64,000 nt of DNA from Adlercreutzia mucosicola DSM 19490 (GTDB lineage Bacteria; Actinomycetota; Coriobacteriia; Coriobacteriales; Eggerthellaceae), in contig NZ_AUGK01000012.1 of the NCBI RefSeq assembly GCF_000422625.1, forward strand, positions 1 to 64,000, read 5' to 3'. Positions 1 to 8,589 of the stretch are shown here, one piece after another (position 1 is the stretch's first letter; the number at the start of each line of letters is the position of its first letter). The notes under the pieces were generated by a model, which was not told the DNA's origin, ran no database searches, and saw only the letters and a program-made list of their open reading frames with translations. Made by a program: the position numbers and the translations under genes.

Positions 1-807
1 CACGCGGGCCTCGGTCTTGATGGGGTTGCCCTCCTCGTTCACCTCGCGGGAACTGGACACCTGGGCGCCGTGCTGCAGCTTGTCCACGGCCTCCTGCTGG
101 GTGAGACCCAGAAGGCCCACCAGGTTGGGCACCGTGGTGGTCTTGGCGGTCTCGGTAGAGGCGTCGTTTGCCTGGTCGCTTTGGATGGTCCCCGGCTCAT
201 GCTCGGTGTTCTGGGCCTGCTGCACGGCCGTGGAGCTGTTCTCCTTGTACAGCTGCACGCCGAAGTAGGACAGGCCCCCCAAGAGCAGCACGAGAACGGC
301 GATCACCGCGATGAGGATGCGGCGCATGCGGCGCGACTTGCGCATGTACTCGGGCACTGCGGGCTTGCCCTGATTGTCGGTGGCCACGTGGGCATGGCGA
401 CCGTGGCGCGGACCCTCGCCCTTGGCCTTGGAGGCGGGCTTGGTAGTGGCACCGTGGGAGATGGTGGGCAGCGGCGTGGCGGCGGACAGCTCGCCTTCGC
501 CGCGGCCGTGGGCGGGGCGGCCGGCGTAGAAGTCGTCGAAGGCCTCCTCGTTGCCGAAGGACTCGCCGGCGGCCAGGCCCTCGTCGTCCAGAGGCTCGCC
601 ATCGCCCAGGTCCACTTCCTCGAAAGTGCCCGCAGGACCGGCGGTCACCTCCTCGCTCTCCACAGAACCGGCCTCCCCCGCGGGCTTCATCACCGTGGTG
701 AACCCGTCGGAGGCGACAGGATGGAAGGCCTCGGTCAGGCCCATGGCATTGCCGTCGGCATCCTCGCTCGGACGGCGGCCGGGCTCGTTCGCGTTGTTCT
801 TCACCAT
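1..807 (-). CDS. PASTA-domain membrane protein, C-terminus cut by window edge
   Basis: Only the first 269 codons are visible; the gene continues past the left edge. ATG at 807 follows a GGAAAGAG ribosome site. Residues 1-160 are acidic and low in complexity (rich in Gly, Glu, Asp, Ala). A single membrane helix at about 164-186 follows the basic stretch RKSRRMRR, so the C-terminal part should lie outside the cell. From about residue 223, TTTVPNLVGL and then TQQEAVDKL match the start of a PASTA domain, a module that binds cell-wall muropeptides. No kinase domain is visible, so this is not a plain PknB. A wall-sensing or wall-anchoring role is inference. Confidence 0.6.
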   Translation of the reverse strand, partial: MVKNNANEPGRRPSEDADGNAMGLTEAFHPVASDGFTTVMKPAGEAGSVESEEVTAGPAGTFEEVDLGDGEPLDDEGLAAGESFGNEEAFDDFYAGRPAHGRGEGELSAATPLPTISHGATTKPASKAKGEGPRHGRHAHVATDNQGKPAVPEYMRKSRRMRRILIAVIAVLVLLLGGLSYFGVQLYKENSSTAVQQAQNTEHEPGTIQSDQANDASTETAKTTTVPNLVGLLGLTQQEAVDKLQHGAQVSSSREVNEEGNPIKTEARV

Positions 808-862
808 GCTCTTTCCTTCTTCGTTTGGGGCTGCGTTCAAAAAGAATGGGTGGGGCGCGGGC

Positions 863-1222
863 CTAGCCCGCGAGGAGGTACCAGAGGACGAAGGCGGCGA
901 TGCCGAGCATTGCCACGAGGATGACCGCCTTCTGGGTGCCGGACATCTTCGCGCTCTCGATGTCCTCCAGGGTGGTCTCGCGGTAGCCGTCGTCGGGGGC
1001 CGCAGGGCGCGAGCGGGCGGGCGGCTCGGGCGCGATGTCGGCGGCGGGCGCGACCTCGGCGGCCTCGGCGCCCCCATCGGCTGCCGGCGCCGCTTCTGGG
1101 GCCGGGGCGCTCACGCTCGGCTCCTTGGCGGACGGCTCGTCCACGACGCCCGCCTGAATGACGATGTCCTCGTCCTCATCGGCGGTGACCGTGATATGCG
1201 AGAAGCCCAATTTGTCGGCCAT
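863..1222 (-). CDS. Small acidic protein with C-terminal membrane anchor
   Basis: This 119-residue protein has a disordered Ala/Pro/Glu-rich middle and one hydrophobic helix at the extreme C-terminus (about 97-118, ending WYLLAG), so it looks tail-anchored with most of it in the cytoplasm. The start MADKLGF is preferred over an ATG nine bases upstream, because the AAAGG ribosome site lies nine bases before it and abuts the earlier ATG. A TATAAT box on the minus strand (1252-1257) gives it its own promoter, just after the peptidase gene ends. I do not recognise the family. The upstream neighbour on the transcript, an M16 peptidase, gives no clear functional hint. Confidence 0.6.
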   Translation of the reverse strand: MADKLGFSHITVTADEDEDIVIQAGVVDEPSAKEPSVSAPAPEAAPAADGGAEAAEVAPAADIAPEPPARSRPAAPDDGYRETTLEDIESAKMSGTQKAVILVAMLGIAAFVLWYLLAG

Positions 1223-1251
1223 GGACGGCATCCTTTCTCATCGACTGGCAA

Positions 1252-1257
1252 ATTATA
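1252..1257 (-). promoter_or_regulatory. -10 box for the small membrane protein gene
   Basis: The minus strand reads TATAAT about 30 bases upstream of the ATG at 1222, with the AAAGG ribosome site in between. The -35 element would fall inside the end of the peptidase gene and is not clear. Confidence 0.5.
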
Positions 1258-1267
1258 GCGGAATACC

Positions 1268-4180
1268 TCACTCGTTGAGGAGGTCGATCACGGTAAGTCC
1301 ACCAGAGGAGGCCTCGATGATCTCGCGATTGCCGAAGACGCAGATGCAATCGGCCCGGGCGATGGCGTCCACAGCCGGCCCCAGATCGCGCACCGCATCG
1401 ACCTCGGCGGCCACCACCTCCCCGCGCACCCGGGCGCGGTCGGCGATGTCGTAGCCGGCGAAGAACATGCCGTCCTGGCGGCGCAACAGGGCACGGGCCT
1501 TCTCCGGGGCGTCCATGGACGCGGCCGCCGACACCACGTAGCCGTCCATCTCGGCCTCGGTGGGGTCGAAGGCGCCCGCAAGCCACGAGCCGGCCTCGAT
1601 GAAGCGGGCCCGGGTCTCGTCGATGCGCGGGTCGCGGTAGGAGTAGAAGCGGCAGGAGCCGGCGCGGGTGGCCTGGAAGCCGGTGCCGTAGGCGCCACCC
1701 TTCACGCGCACCTCGCCCCACAGATAGTCGAAAGTGAGGATGCGCGCGGCTAAAAGCCACGCCCCCGTGTAGGGCGCGCCCACCCGGCGGCGGTCCCAGC
1801 CGCAGGCCGTGTAGGTCACATCGGTGGGCACCACGAAGGCCTCGCGGCGGTTCACCGGAGCCGGCACCACCAAGGCCGCCGGGGCCGTATCGCCGCCCAG
1901 AGAGGCCCCCGCCTCCCAGAAGGCCGCCAGCTCCTCATCGGTGCCGGCGAAGGACACCGTGCAGTTCCCATCGACGAACAGGCGCTTCGCCAGAGCGGCC
2001 AGCTTGGCGGCCAGAGCCTCGGCGCGCTCGTCGTAGTGCTCTAGCACATCTTTCAAGAAGCGGTAGAAGTCCACGCCCGACAGCGCCTCGCGCACCACGC
2101 CCGCGGGCAGGTAGTACGACGCGGCCCGCGCCATGGCGCAGCTGTGGCCGTTCGACGCGAAGGACTGCTCCAGGGCGATGCGCCACTGGGCCAGGATGTC
2201 GCGGATGCGGGCCGTATCGGAGAAGTCGGTCTCGGTGAGCACCTCGTCCACGAGCGTCGCCATCCAGGGCACGTTGGCGGCCAGGCCCGAGGAGCCGGCC
2301 ACCAGCACCGGGCGGATGCACTCGGCGTCGCCCACCGACTCGTGCACCTCGCAGGAAAACCCCATATTGCCGAGATGGGCCTGGGACAAGGTGTCCAGCT
2401 CGGCGGCGCTGTGGCGCGCCGTGTCCAGTTTGCCCAGCACGAAGGCCAGCACCGTGGCGTAGGGCAGCTCCTCGAAGGCGAGGCTCTGCAGATCGAAGTA
2501 GCGGTAGGCATAGGCGATGCCGTGGGTGGCGATGCGGTGACGCACCAAGGTCGCCGCGCCGTGGGCCGACACCTCCCAGGGCGCCTCGGCCGGAGCCTCC
2601 CCGATGTCGGCGCGGGTGAGCTGGGGCAGGGCGGCCACGGCGGCCGGATCGTCGGGGGCCTCCTGGGCCGCGCGCAGAGCGGCCACGGCCTCGTCGATGG
2701 CCGCCGCCTCATCGGGGCTCAGGGCCGCGGCCCGCGCCCGGGCCGCCTCGAAGGCGCGCTCCTCGGCGCCCTCGTCGCCGGGCGCCACTTCCACCCGGGC
2801 CCAATGGGCACTCTCGCAGAACAGCTCGCGCAGCAGCCCTTCGAAATAGCCCTCGTCCACCTTGGCCGCCAACGACGCGAAGGCGTCGTTGAAGCGCAGG
2901 TAGGCCATGGGGTCCTCGTCGGAGTACAGCCATCCGCTCAGCGCCGTCATGGCCAGCACCACGCCGTCGGCGTAGCCGAAGTTGCGCTCGCGCATGACGA
3001 ACTCGGCGTGGGACAGGGCCGCGCGCACCAGGTCGCGGTCCAGGCCGCCCGCGGCCAGGCGGGCGGCCTCGGCGCGCACGATCTCCTCCAGTCGCGCGGC
3101 GGCATCGGGCCGGGCCCCGCGCAGCGACACCACAGCGAAGGGCTGGGCCACGGAATCGGCCACGTAGGCGGCCACGTCGTCGGCGATGCCCGCGTCCAGC
3201 AGCGCCCGCTTCAGGGGCGCCTCGTTGGAGCCGGCGATGGCGTCCAGCAGGATGTCCGCGGCGATGACGCGCTCGCGGTCGGCGGCCCGCCCGATGACCG
3301 AGCCCACGGCGGCGCAGGCGTTCTCCGGGGCCGTGTCCATGGTCACGCTCGCGGGCGCGGCCACCACGGGCGCCTGCAGCCCCAAGGGGTTCACCGCCAA
3401 GGGCCCGCGCTCCTCGGCGGCCAGCGGCGCCAGGTAGCCCTCGTCGATGAAGGCAAGGAAGCGGCCTAAGTCCAAGTCGCCGTACAGGATGATGTAGCTG
3501 TTGTCGGGGCGGTAATGGCGGCGGTGGCTGTCCAGGAAGGCCTCGTAGGTCAGCGTAGGGATGGCCGCCGGCGTGCCGCCGGACTCGAAACGGTAGGTGG
3601 TGTCGGGGAATAGGGCGGCGCTCAGGGTGTCGTAGAGCACCGAGTCGGGCTCGGAGAGAGCGCCCTTCATCTCGTTGTACACCACGCCGTTGTAGACGAG
3701 CTCCCGCTCGTCCCCCTCCCCTTCCAGCTCCCAGTGCCAGCCCTCCTGTTGGAAGATGGCCTCGCGGCGGTAGATGTTCGGGCGAAAGACCGCGTCCAGG
3801 TACACGTCCATGAGGTTCAAAAGATCGCGCTCGTTGGTGGAGGCCACCGGGTACATGGTCTTATCCGGGAAGGTCATGGCGTTCAGGAAGGTCTGCATGG
3901 AGGTCTTCAGCAGATTGACGAAGGGCTCCTTCACGGGAAACTTCTCCGACCCGCACAGCACCGAGTGCTCCAGGATATGGAACACGCCCGTGTCGTCGGC
4001 GGCCGGGGTCTTGAAGGTGATCGAGAACGCCTTGTTCGCGTCGTCGTTCTGAAGGTACATGAGCCGCGCGCCCGAGGCCTCGTGGGCGAGCAGGTGGGCG
4101 ACGCCCTCGATCTCGGGCAGGGTCTCGGTGCGCTGCCACGCGAAACCGTGGCGCGCCGCAATATCTTTCACGTTGGTCAC
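1268..4180 (-). CDS. M16C family zinc metallopeptidase (presequence protease/insulinase type)
   Basis: At 970 residues it has the size of the PreP-like M16C clan, which are clamshell enzymes that degrade peptides. The inverted zinc motif is complete: H68-I-L-E-H72 in VFHILEHSVLCGS, with a likely third ligand in VVYNEMKGA near residue 171. The second, non-catalytic half follows, with an Arg and Tyr-rich stretch (VRVKGGAYGTG) typical of the C-terminal substrate-binding half. It starts at GTG 4180 behind AAAGGGAG. No signal peptide is seen, so it should act in the cytoplasm on short peptides. The gene is divergent from the suf operon. The exact substrate is unknown. Confidence 0.88.
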   Translation of the reverse strand: MTNVKDIAARHGFAWQRTETLPEIEGVAHLLAHEASGARLMYLQNDDANKAFSITFKTPAADDTGVFHILEHSVLCGSEKFPVKEPFVNLLKTSMQTFLNAMTFPDKTMYPVASTNERDLLNLMDVYLDAVFRPNIYRREAIFQQEGWHWELEGEGDERELVYNGVVYNEMKGALSEPDSVLYDTLSAALFPDTTYRFESGGTPAAIPTLTYEAFLDSHRRHYRPDNSYIILYGDLDLGRFLAFIDEGYLAPLAAEERGPLAVNPLGLQAPVVAAPASVTMDTAPENACAAVGSVIGRAADRERVIAADILLDAIAGSNEAPLKRALLDAGIADDVAAYVADSVAQPFAVVSLRGARPDAAARLEEIVRAEAARLAAGGLDRDLVRAALSHAEFVMRERNFGYADGVVLAMTALSGWLYSDEDPMAYLRFNDAFASLAAKVDEGYFEGLLRELFCESAHWARVEVAPGDEGAEERAFEAARARAAALSPDEAAAIDEAVAALRAAQEAPDDPAAVAALPQLTRADIGEAPAEAPWEVSAHGAATLVRHRIATHGIAYAYRYFDLQSLAFEELPYATVLAFVLGKLDTARHSAAELDTLSQAHLGNMGFSCEVHESVGDAECIRPVLVAGSSGLAANVPWMATLVDEVLTETDFSDTARIRDILAQWRIALEQSFASNGHSCAMARAASYYLPAGVVREALSGVDFYRFLKDVLEHYDERAEALAAKLAALAKRLFVDGNCTVSFAGTDEELAAFWEAGASLGGDTAPAALVVPAPVNRREAFVVPTDVTYTACGWDRRRVGAPYTGAWLLAARILTFDYLWGEVRVKGGAYGTGFQATRAGSCRFYSYRDPRIDETRARFIEAGSWLAGAFDPTEAEMDGYVVSAAASMDAPEKARALLRRQDGMFFAGYDIADRARVRGEVVAAEVDAVRDLGPAVDAIARADCICVFGNREIIEASSGGLTVIDLLNE

Positions 4181-4292
4181 AAACGCTCCCTTTCTCGGTG
4201 TTTTCCGCCCCGTATTCTACCCAAACTGCCCGCTATCCCCCGCATCCTTCATGGCGTTGTTATTATTTCTCCTCGGATGGGGACAATTTCGC

Positions 4293-4298
4293 TATAAT
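4293..4298 (+). promoter_or_regulatory. -10 box of the suf operon
   Basis: TATAAT in the context GCTATAATCGG lies 50 bases before the sufC ATG. No good -35 is visible. The leader after it is short (about 43 bases), and I see no riboswitch or clear IscR/SufR-type operator. Confidence 0.5.
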
Positions 4299-4347
4299 CG
4301 GCGACAGAAAAGACAGCCTGATCCCGAGACGAGAGACGGAGCGATCC

Positions 4348-5124
4348 ATGCTTGAACTGAAGAACCTGGTGTTCGAGGTGCCAGCCGACGACGGGGGCAC
4401 CAAGCGCATCATCGACGATCTGTCGCTGACCATTCCCGACGACCGCTTCACCGTGATCACCGGCCCCAACGGCGGCGGCAAGTCCACCCTGGCCAAGCTC
4501 ATCATGGGCATCGAGGAGCCCACGAGCGGCGCCATCCTCTTCGACGGCCAAGACATCACAGGGATGTCCATCACCGACCGCGCCAAGCTGGGCATCGGCT
4601 ACGGCTTCCAGCAGCCGGCGCGTTTTCGCGGCATGAAGGTGAAGAAGCTTCTGGACATCGCCGCCGGCAAGAAGCTGCCGATGCTCGCCTGCAACGAGTA
4701 CCTCTCGAAGGTGGGCCTGTGCTCGGCGAGCTATCTCACCCGCGAGGTAGACAAGTCGCTGTCGGGCGGCGAGGTGAAGCGCATCGAGATCGCCACCATT
4801 CTGGCCCGCGACCCGAAGCTGGCCATCTACGACGAGCCCGAGGCCGGCATCGACCTGTGGAGCTTCGATCGCCTCACGGAGACCTTCCGCGACATCCACG
4901 AGGCCCGCGACGGCCGCTCCATCGTGATCATCTCGCACCAGGAGCGCATCATCTCGCTCGCCGACGAGATCGTGCTTCTGCAAGCCGGTCGCGTGGCCGC
5001 CACGGGCAGCCCGGCCGAGCTCATGCCGCAGCTGGGATTCGCCGCCCGCAGCCTGGACGACCACGGCTGCCCGCTGTCGGTTCCCACCGAGCTGCACCTG
5101 ACCGAGATCCCCACCACCTGCTAA
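4348..5124 (+). CDS. sufC: Fe-S cluster assembly ATPase SufC
   Basis: SufC is the ABC-type ATPase that powers cluster assembly on the SufB/SufD scaffold in the cytoplasm. The 258 residues carry Walker A (GPNGGGKST), a Q-loop region (YGFQQPARFRG), the signature LSGGEVKRIEIA, Walker B (LAIYDEPEAGID) and the switch His in IISHQER. The ATG at 4348 is chosen because it has a GGAG site and lies after the TATAAT at 4293; the open frame upstream is outside the transcript. It is followed after 180 bases by a sufB/D-like gene, with a nested palindrome between them. No sufE, sufU or second scaffold gene follows. Confidence 0.92.
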   Translation: MLELKNLVFEVPADDGGTKRIIDDLSLTIPDDRFTVITGPNGGGKSTLAKLIMGIEEPTSGAILFDGQDITGMSITDRAKLGIGYGFQQPARFRGMKVKKLLDIAAGKKLPMLACNEYLSKVGLCSASYLTREVDKSLSGGEVKRIEIATILARDPKLAIYDEPEAGIDLWSFDRLTETFRDIHEARDGRSIVIISHQERIISLADEIVLLQAGRVAATGSPAELMPQLGFAARSLDDHGCPLSVPTELHLTEIPTTC

Positions 5125-5154
5125 CGCTTTCGATCAACCGAGTAAACGCGTAGA

Positions 5155-5264
5155 GGGGTCGCCGGGTGCCTCGACCGAGCGAGTTCCGCAGCGACTGGAA
5201 ATGTCCAGTGGACATTTCCACCAAGCGAGGACTGCCCGAGCGAATCGAGGTACCCAGCGACCCC
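5155..5264. repeat. Nested palindrome repeat, copy 1 (between sufC and sufB)
   Basis: A 110-bp element with three nested stems. The outer arms 5155-5174 and 5245-5264 pair over 20 bases with two G-U type changes. The conserved middle GAGCGAGTTCCGCAGCG pairs in part with AAGCGAGGACTG through AGTTCCGC/GCGAGGACT. The inner palindrome is TGGAAATGTCCA, G, TGGACATTTCCA. It lies between two genes of one operon, so it would be transcribed and could act on mRNA processing or stability. The flank CGTAGAGGGG is shared with copy 4. Confidence 0.8.
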
Positions 5265-5304
5265 GACCGGCGAAGAGCCAGAAGCGAAAACCAAGGAGAC
5301 TGAC

Positions 5305-6234
5305 ATGGCCGTAGACCTTTCCCCCATCGACGAGAACCTGCTCGCCGAGATCGCCAACATGCACGGCATGCCGAAGGGCGCCTTCAACGTGCGCAAGGAC
5401 GGCGAGCTTGTGGAGCGCCATTCTTCCGCCTACATCGACATCGAGACCAAGACCGACAACCCCGGCATCGACATCCGCATCGCGCCGGGCACCAAGGGCG
5501 AGACGGTGTACATCCCCGTCATCGTGACGAAGTCGGGCCTGAAGGACGTGGTGTACAACACCTTCTACGTGGGCGAGGACTGCGACGTCACCATCATCGC
5601 CGGCTGCGGCATCCACAACGACTCCCACGATGCCTCCGAGCACGACGGCATCCACAGCTTCTATATCGGCAAGAACGCCCGCATCCGCTACGTCGAGAAG
5701 CACTACGGCGAGGGCGAGGGCACAGGCGAGCGCATCTTGAACCCCACCACCAACGTGTACATGGAGGAGGGCGCCTCCTGCGAGATGGAGATGGTGCAGC
5801 TGCGCGGCGTGACGAGCACTGTGCGCGACACCAATGCCGAGCTGGGCGCGAACGCGAAGCTCGTGCTCACCGAGAAGCTGCTCACCCACGGCAACCAGAC
5901 CGCCATCTCCAACATGAAGGTGGAATTGAAGGGCGAGGGGTCTTCCGTGCAGGTGATCTCCCGCTCGGTGGCCCAGGACGATTCCGTGCAGGTGTTCAAC
6001 CCGCTCGTCATCGGCGAGTGTGCCTGCCGCGGGCACGTGCAGTGCGACGCCATCATCATGGGCAACGCCAAGGTGAAGGCCATCCCCGGCATCGAGGCGG
6101 CCAGCGAGGACGCCATGCTCGTGCACGAGGCCGCCATCGGCAAGATCGCCGGCGACCAGATCGTGAAGCTCATGACGTTGGGGCTGACCGAGGAAGAGGC
6201 CGAGGCCGAGATCTTGGACGACTTCTTGAGCTAA
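5305..6234 (+). CDS. sufB: SufB/SufD-family Fe-S scaffold protein, short form
   Basis: This 309-residue protein is the scaffold partner of SufC and forms the beta-helical platform on which clusters are built. Typical SufB proteins are about 450-480 residues, so this is a short form, matching the reduced two-gene SUF-like systems (SMS type) of many anaerobes. Family marks are VYIPVIVTKSGLKD at about 70-85, the core repeat region, VFNPLVIGECACRGHVQCD and the C-terminal ASEDAMLVHEAAIGKIAGDQ with its conserved Glu/His. It starts at ATG 5305 after AAGGAG. It ends before a GC-rich hairpin at 6259-6289. The sulfur donor may be the cysteine desulfurase at 36.2 kb. Confidence 0.87.
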   Translation: MAVDLSPIDENLLAEIANMHGMPKGAFNVRKDGELVERHSSAYIDIETKTDNPGIDIRIAPGTKGETVYIPVIVTKSGLKDVVYNTFYVGEDCDVTIIAGCGIHNDSHDASEHDGIHSFYIGKNARIRYVEKHYGEGEGTGERILNPTTNVYMEEGASCEMEMVQLRGVTSTVRDTNAELGANAKLVLTEKLLTHGNQTAISNMKVELKGEGSSVQVISRSVAQDDSVQVFNPLVIGECACRGHVQCDAIIMGNAKVKAIPGIEAASEDAMLVHEAAIGKIAGDQIVKLMTLGLTEEEAEAEILDDFLS

Positions 6235-6258
6235 GCGCCGCCTCCCATTGGGAATGCA

Positions 6259-6289
6259 AGGGGCCCAGCACCGCCAGTGCGGGGCCCCT
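6259..6289 (+). terminator. Hairpin after the suf operon
   Basis: The arms AGGGGCCC and GGGCCCCT enclose a smaller GCAC/GTGC stem. The tract after it (CCTCGTTGTC) is only weakly T-rich, so termination is likely but not certain. Confidence 0.5.
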
Positions 6290-6309
6290 CCTCGTTGTCG
6301 GGACTCTTC

Positions 6310-6400
6310 CGTAGGGACGGGCTTCAGGTCGTTCGCAGCAACGTCGCCCCGCCCTTCCGCCGTTCTTCCGCGCGAGCGACCTTCAGGTCGTTCACGCCCC
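6310..6400. repeat. Short palindromic units around TTCAGGTCGTTC
   Basis: CTTCAGGTCGTTC occurs twice (6322-6334 and 6381-6393), the second inside a small palindrome (CGACC-TTCA-GGTCG). The first unit, preceded by CCGTAGGGACGG, resembles the reverse strand of the palindrome at 19111-19130 followed by CCTACGGG. This looks like a REP-like intergenic family. Confidence 0.4.
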
Positions 6401-6406
6401 AACCTT

Positions 6407-7345
6407 CTACCCGTACAGCCGCTTCAACTGCGCATAGGCCTCATCGGCCTCGGTCATCACATCGCGGATGATGGCGGCCGCGGGCTTCACTTCCTTGATG
6501 AGCCCCGAGATCATGCCCGCCGAGAAGGCGCCGCGCTCCACGTCGCCGGCCTGGGCACGGCTGATGGAGCCGGTGCAGTAGGCGTCCAATTCCTCGCTCG
6601 TGGCGCCGTTGTCGTAGAGCTCCCAGTAGCCGCGGGTGAAGGGGTTCTGCAGGCAGCGCACCTGCTTCTTGCCCGGTTCGCCGGTCAGCGTGGTGGACGT
6701 GTCGTCGGCCTCGATGATGAGCTGCTTGTAGTGGATGTCCACGGGGCACTCCTCGGCCACGAGGAAGGCCGTGCCCATCTGCACGCCCACGGCCCCCAGG
6801 GCCAAAGCCGCCACGAAGCCCGCGCCGTCGGCGATGCCGCCGGCAGCCACCACGGGAATGTCCACGGCCTCTACGATCTGGCGCACCATGGGCAGCGTGG
6901 TCTGGCGGCCGATGTGTCCGCCGCCCTCCATGCCCTCGGCGATGATCACCGCCGCCCCCAAATCCTGCATCTTCTTCGCCGCGCGAGCGTGGGGCACCAG
7001 GCACATGGTGATGATACCGGCCTCCACGAGCAGCGGGATGATGCGGGCCGGGTTGCCGGCGCTCACCGTCACTGCGGGCACCCGTTCCTCGATGACCACC
7101 CGGGTCACCCCCTCGACGCACTTCGACTCCATGATGAGATTCACGGCGAAGGGCCGCTCGGTCATGCTGCGGGCGATGCGAATCTGCTCTCGCACCACCT
7201 CGGGCGCGTCGAAGCCCGACTGGATCACGCCCAGGCCGCCGCCCTCGCTCACCGTGGCCGCGAAGGCGCCGTCGGAGATGTGGGCCATGCCCCCTTGGAT
7301 GATGGGATGCTCGATGCCTAAAATGTCACAGAGTGCGGTTCTCAT
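6407..7345 (-). CDS. Nitronate monooxygenase / FabK-like FMN enzyme
   Basis: This 312-residue TIM-barrel flavoprotein belongs to the 2-nitropropane dioxygenase/enoyl-ACP reductase II group, which either oxidises nitronates or reduces enoyl-ACP. Support comes from the opening GIEHPIIQGGMAHIS, the phosphate-binding AGNPARI and EGMEGGGHIG segments, VVAAGGIADGAGFVAALALGA, GVQMGTAFLVAEE and the tail SAGMISGLI. EGMEGGGHIG carries the His common in this family. The start ATG at 7345 fits the family; the frame runs on upstream without a ribosome site. It stands alone between the suf operon and a solute-binding protein. Which of the two activities applies cannot be read from the sequence. Confidence 0.8.
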   Translation of the reverse strand: MRTALCDILGIEHPIIQGGMAHISDGAFAATVSEGGGLGVIQSGFDAPEVVREQIRIARSMTERPFAVNLIMESKCVEGVTRVVIEERVPAVTVSAGNPARIIPLLVEAGIITMCLVPHARAAKKMQDLGAAVIIAEGMEGGGHIGRQTTLPMVRQIVEAVDIPVVAAGGIADGAGFVAALALGAVGVQMGTAFLVAEECPVDIHYKQLIIEADDTSTTLTGEPGKKQVRCLQNPFTRGYWELYDNGATSEELDAYCTGSISRAQAGDVERGAFSAGMISGLIKEVKPAAAIIRDVMTEADEAYAQLKRLYG

Positions 7346-7490
7346 GAGGTCCGTCCTTTCATCGACGCCGGTAAGGCCGCCCCGTCGGCGCACCGCGCGC
7401 AGCCCCGCTCCTCTCCCATGGTAGCGCACTGCCCCGCCCGACACTGATCCCAAACCTATCACTCTTAGGCGCGAAACCCATAGGCAACGG

Positions 7491-7528
7491 AATATAGAAA
7501 CGGCCCGCAAGTACACGCTTGCGGGCCG
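7491..7528 (-). terminator. Terminator of the solute-binding protein gene
   Basis: An 11-bp stem, CGGCCCGCAAG/CTTGCGGGCCG (7501-7511 and 7518-7528), is followed on the minus strand by TTTCTATATT. It lies 36 bases after the stop of the lipoprotein gene. Confidence 0.85.
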
Positions 7529-7564
7529 TTTGCAGTGATGTCTGCGAGAGGAAGCGCAGGGCTT

Positions 7565-8572
7565 CTACTCGCCTTCCTCGTCGGGGCCGTCGGAGCTATC
7601 GTTCCCCGAATCGCCATTGCCGGAATCCCCGTCGCCGCTGTTGTCGCCGTCGGTGCCAGTATCGCCGCCGTTATCCCCGTCGGAGGCGCTGCCGCTGTTG
7701 TCGTCGGCAGTTGCCTGGTCGCTGCCGGTATCGCCGGCCGGGGCGCTGCCGTCGCCGATGACAGTGAGGCCGTCGAGGGCCACGCTGGCGCCGAGCCACT
7801 TGCGCTCGATAACGTCGATGGTGCCGTTGCTCACCAGGTTCGTCAGCACATCGCCGGCGGCCTGCTGCAGATCGAGGTTCTCGGCGGAGGCGGCCATGCA
7901 GTAGCCGCTCGGTTTCATGAGCATAGCCACCACCGACACGTCCAGACCCTGGCCGTGGGCCGCGTACAGACCGATGATGGCATCGGCGGCCACGTACTGC
8001 ACCGTGCCGGCCTGAAGGGCGGCGAAGGCGTCGCTCAGGCTGTTCGTGGAGGTCAGGGAATCCTGGCCGAACTCGTTGGACACGGCCCATGCGCTCTTAG
8101 AGGACACCTGGGCGGCGAAGGTGGCGCCCGAATCGGCCGCGGGCACGCCGGCATCGGGGCTCAGGGCGAACAGCGCGATGCCCGTGGGCAGGTAGGACGA
8201 CGAGACCCAGTAGTCGCTCTCGGCGTTGGCGGCATCGATGCCCAGCACGATGTCCACCTTGCCCTCGGCGATGAACGAGGCCGGGTCGCTGCCCACATCC
8301 ACAATGGACACCTTCAGGCCCAGCTCATCGGCGATGGCCGAGGCGATATCCACGTCGATGCCGATGATCTTGCCGCTTCCCATGCCGGCCAGCGGAGGAT
8401 TCTCAGTGTTCACGCCCACGCGCAGCGTGCCCTCCTCGCCGATCACGGGCGGCGCCACCGTGGCCTCCTTCAGCGGGGGCTGGTAGTTGTTCGAGCCGTT
8501 GCACCCGCACAGCGCGAGCGCCATGCAGGCGAGCGCCACCGCGGCGGCCATGACGAGTATGCGTCTTCTCAC
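7565..8572 (-). CDS. Family 3 solute-binding lipoprotein (amino-acid type)
   Basis: This 335-residue secreted lipoprotein resembles the amino-acid/polar-compound binding proteins of ABC importers. GTG 8572 is chosen because GGAGGA lies five bases upstream; it gives a clean signal peptide (RRR, then a hydrophobic core) ending in the lipobox LALC-GC. The fold is recognisable from GTLRVGVNTENPPLAG, GIDVDIASAIADELGL, FIAEGKVDIVLG and VSNEFGQDSL. The last 60 or so residues are an unusual Asp/Gly/Ser/Asn linker-like tail (repeats such as DGDNSGDGDSGNGDSGN). No permease or ATPase gene is adjacent, so it is an orphan binding protein. The ligand is not predictable. Confidence 0.8.
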   Translation of the reverse strand: MRRRILVMAAAVALACMALALCGCNGSNNYQPPLKEATVAPPVIGEEGTLRVGVNTENPPLAGMGSGKIIGIDVDIASAIADELGLKVSIVDVGSDPASFIAEGKVDIVLGIDAANAESDYWVSSSYLPTGIALFALSPDAGVPAADSGATFAAQVSSKSAWAVSNEFGQDSLTSTNSLSDAFAALQAGTVQYVAADAIIGLYAAHGQGLDVSVVAMLMKPSGYCMAASAENLDLQQAAGDVLTNLVSNGTIDVIERKWLGASVALDGLTVIGDGSAPAGDTGSDQATADDNSGSASDGDNGGDTGTDGDNSGDGDSGNGDSGNDSSDGPDEEGE

Positions 8573-8589
8573 TTCGTCCTCCGTCTCAA

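Noticed and set aside
2144-3469. 441-codon plus-strand open frame opposite the M16 peptidase
   Set aside because: An antisense shadow with biased composition (Gly, His, Gln). The minus-strand gene has complete catalytic motifs.
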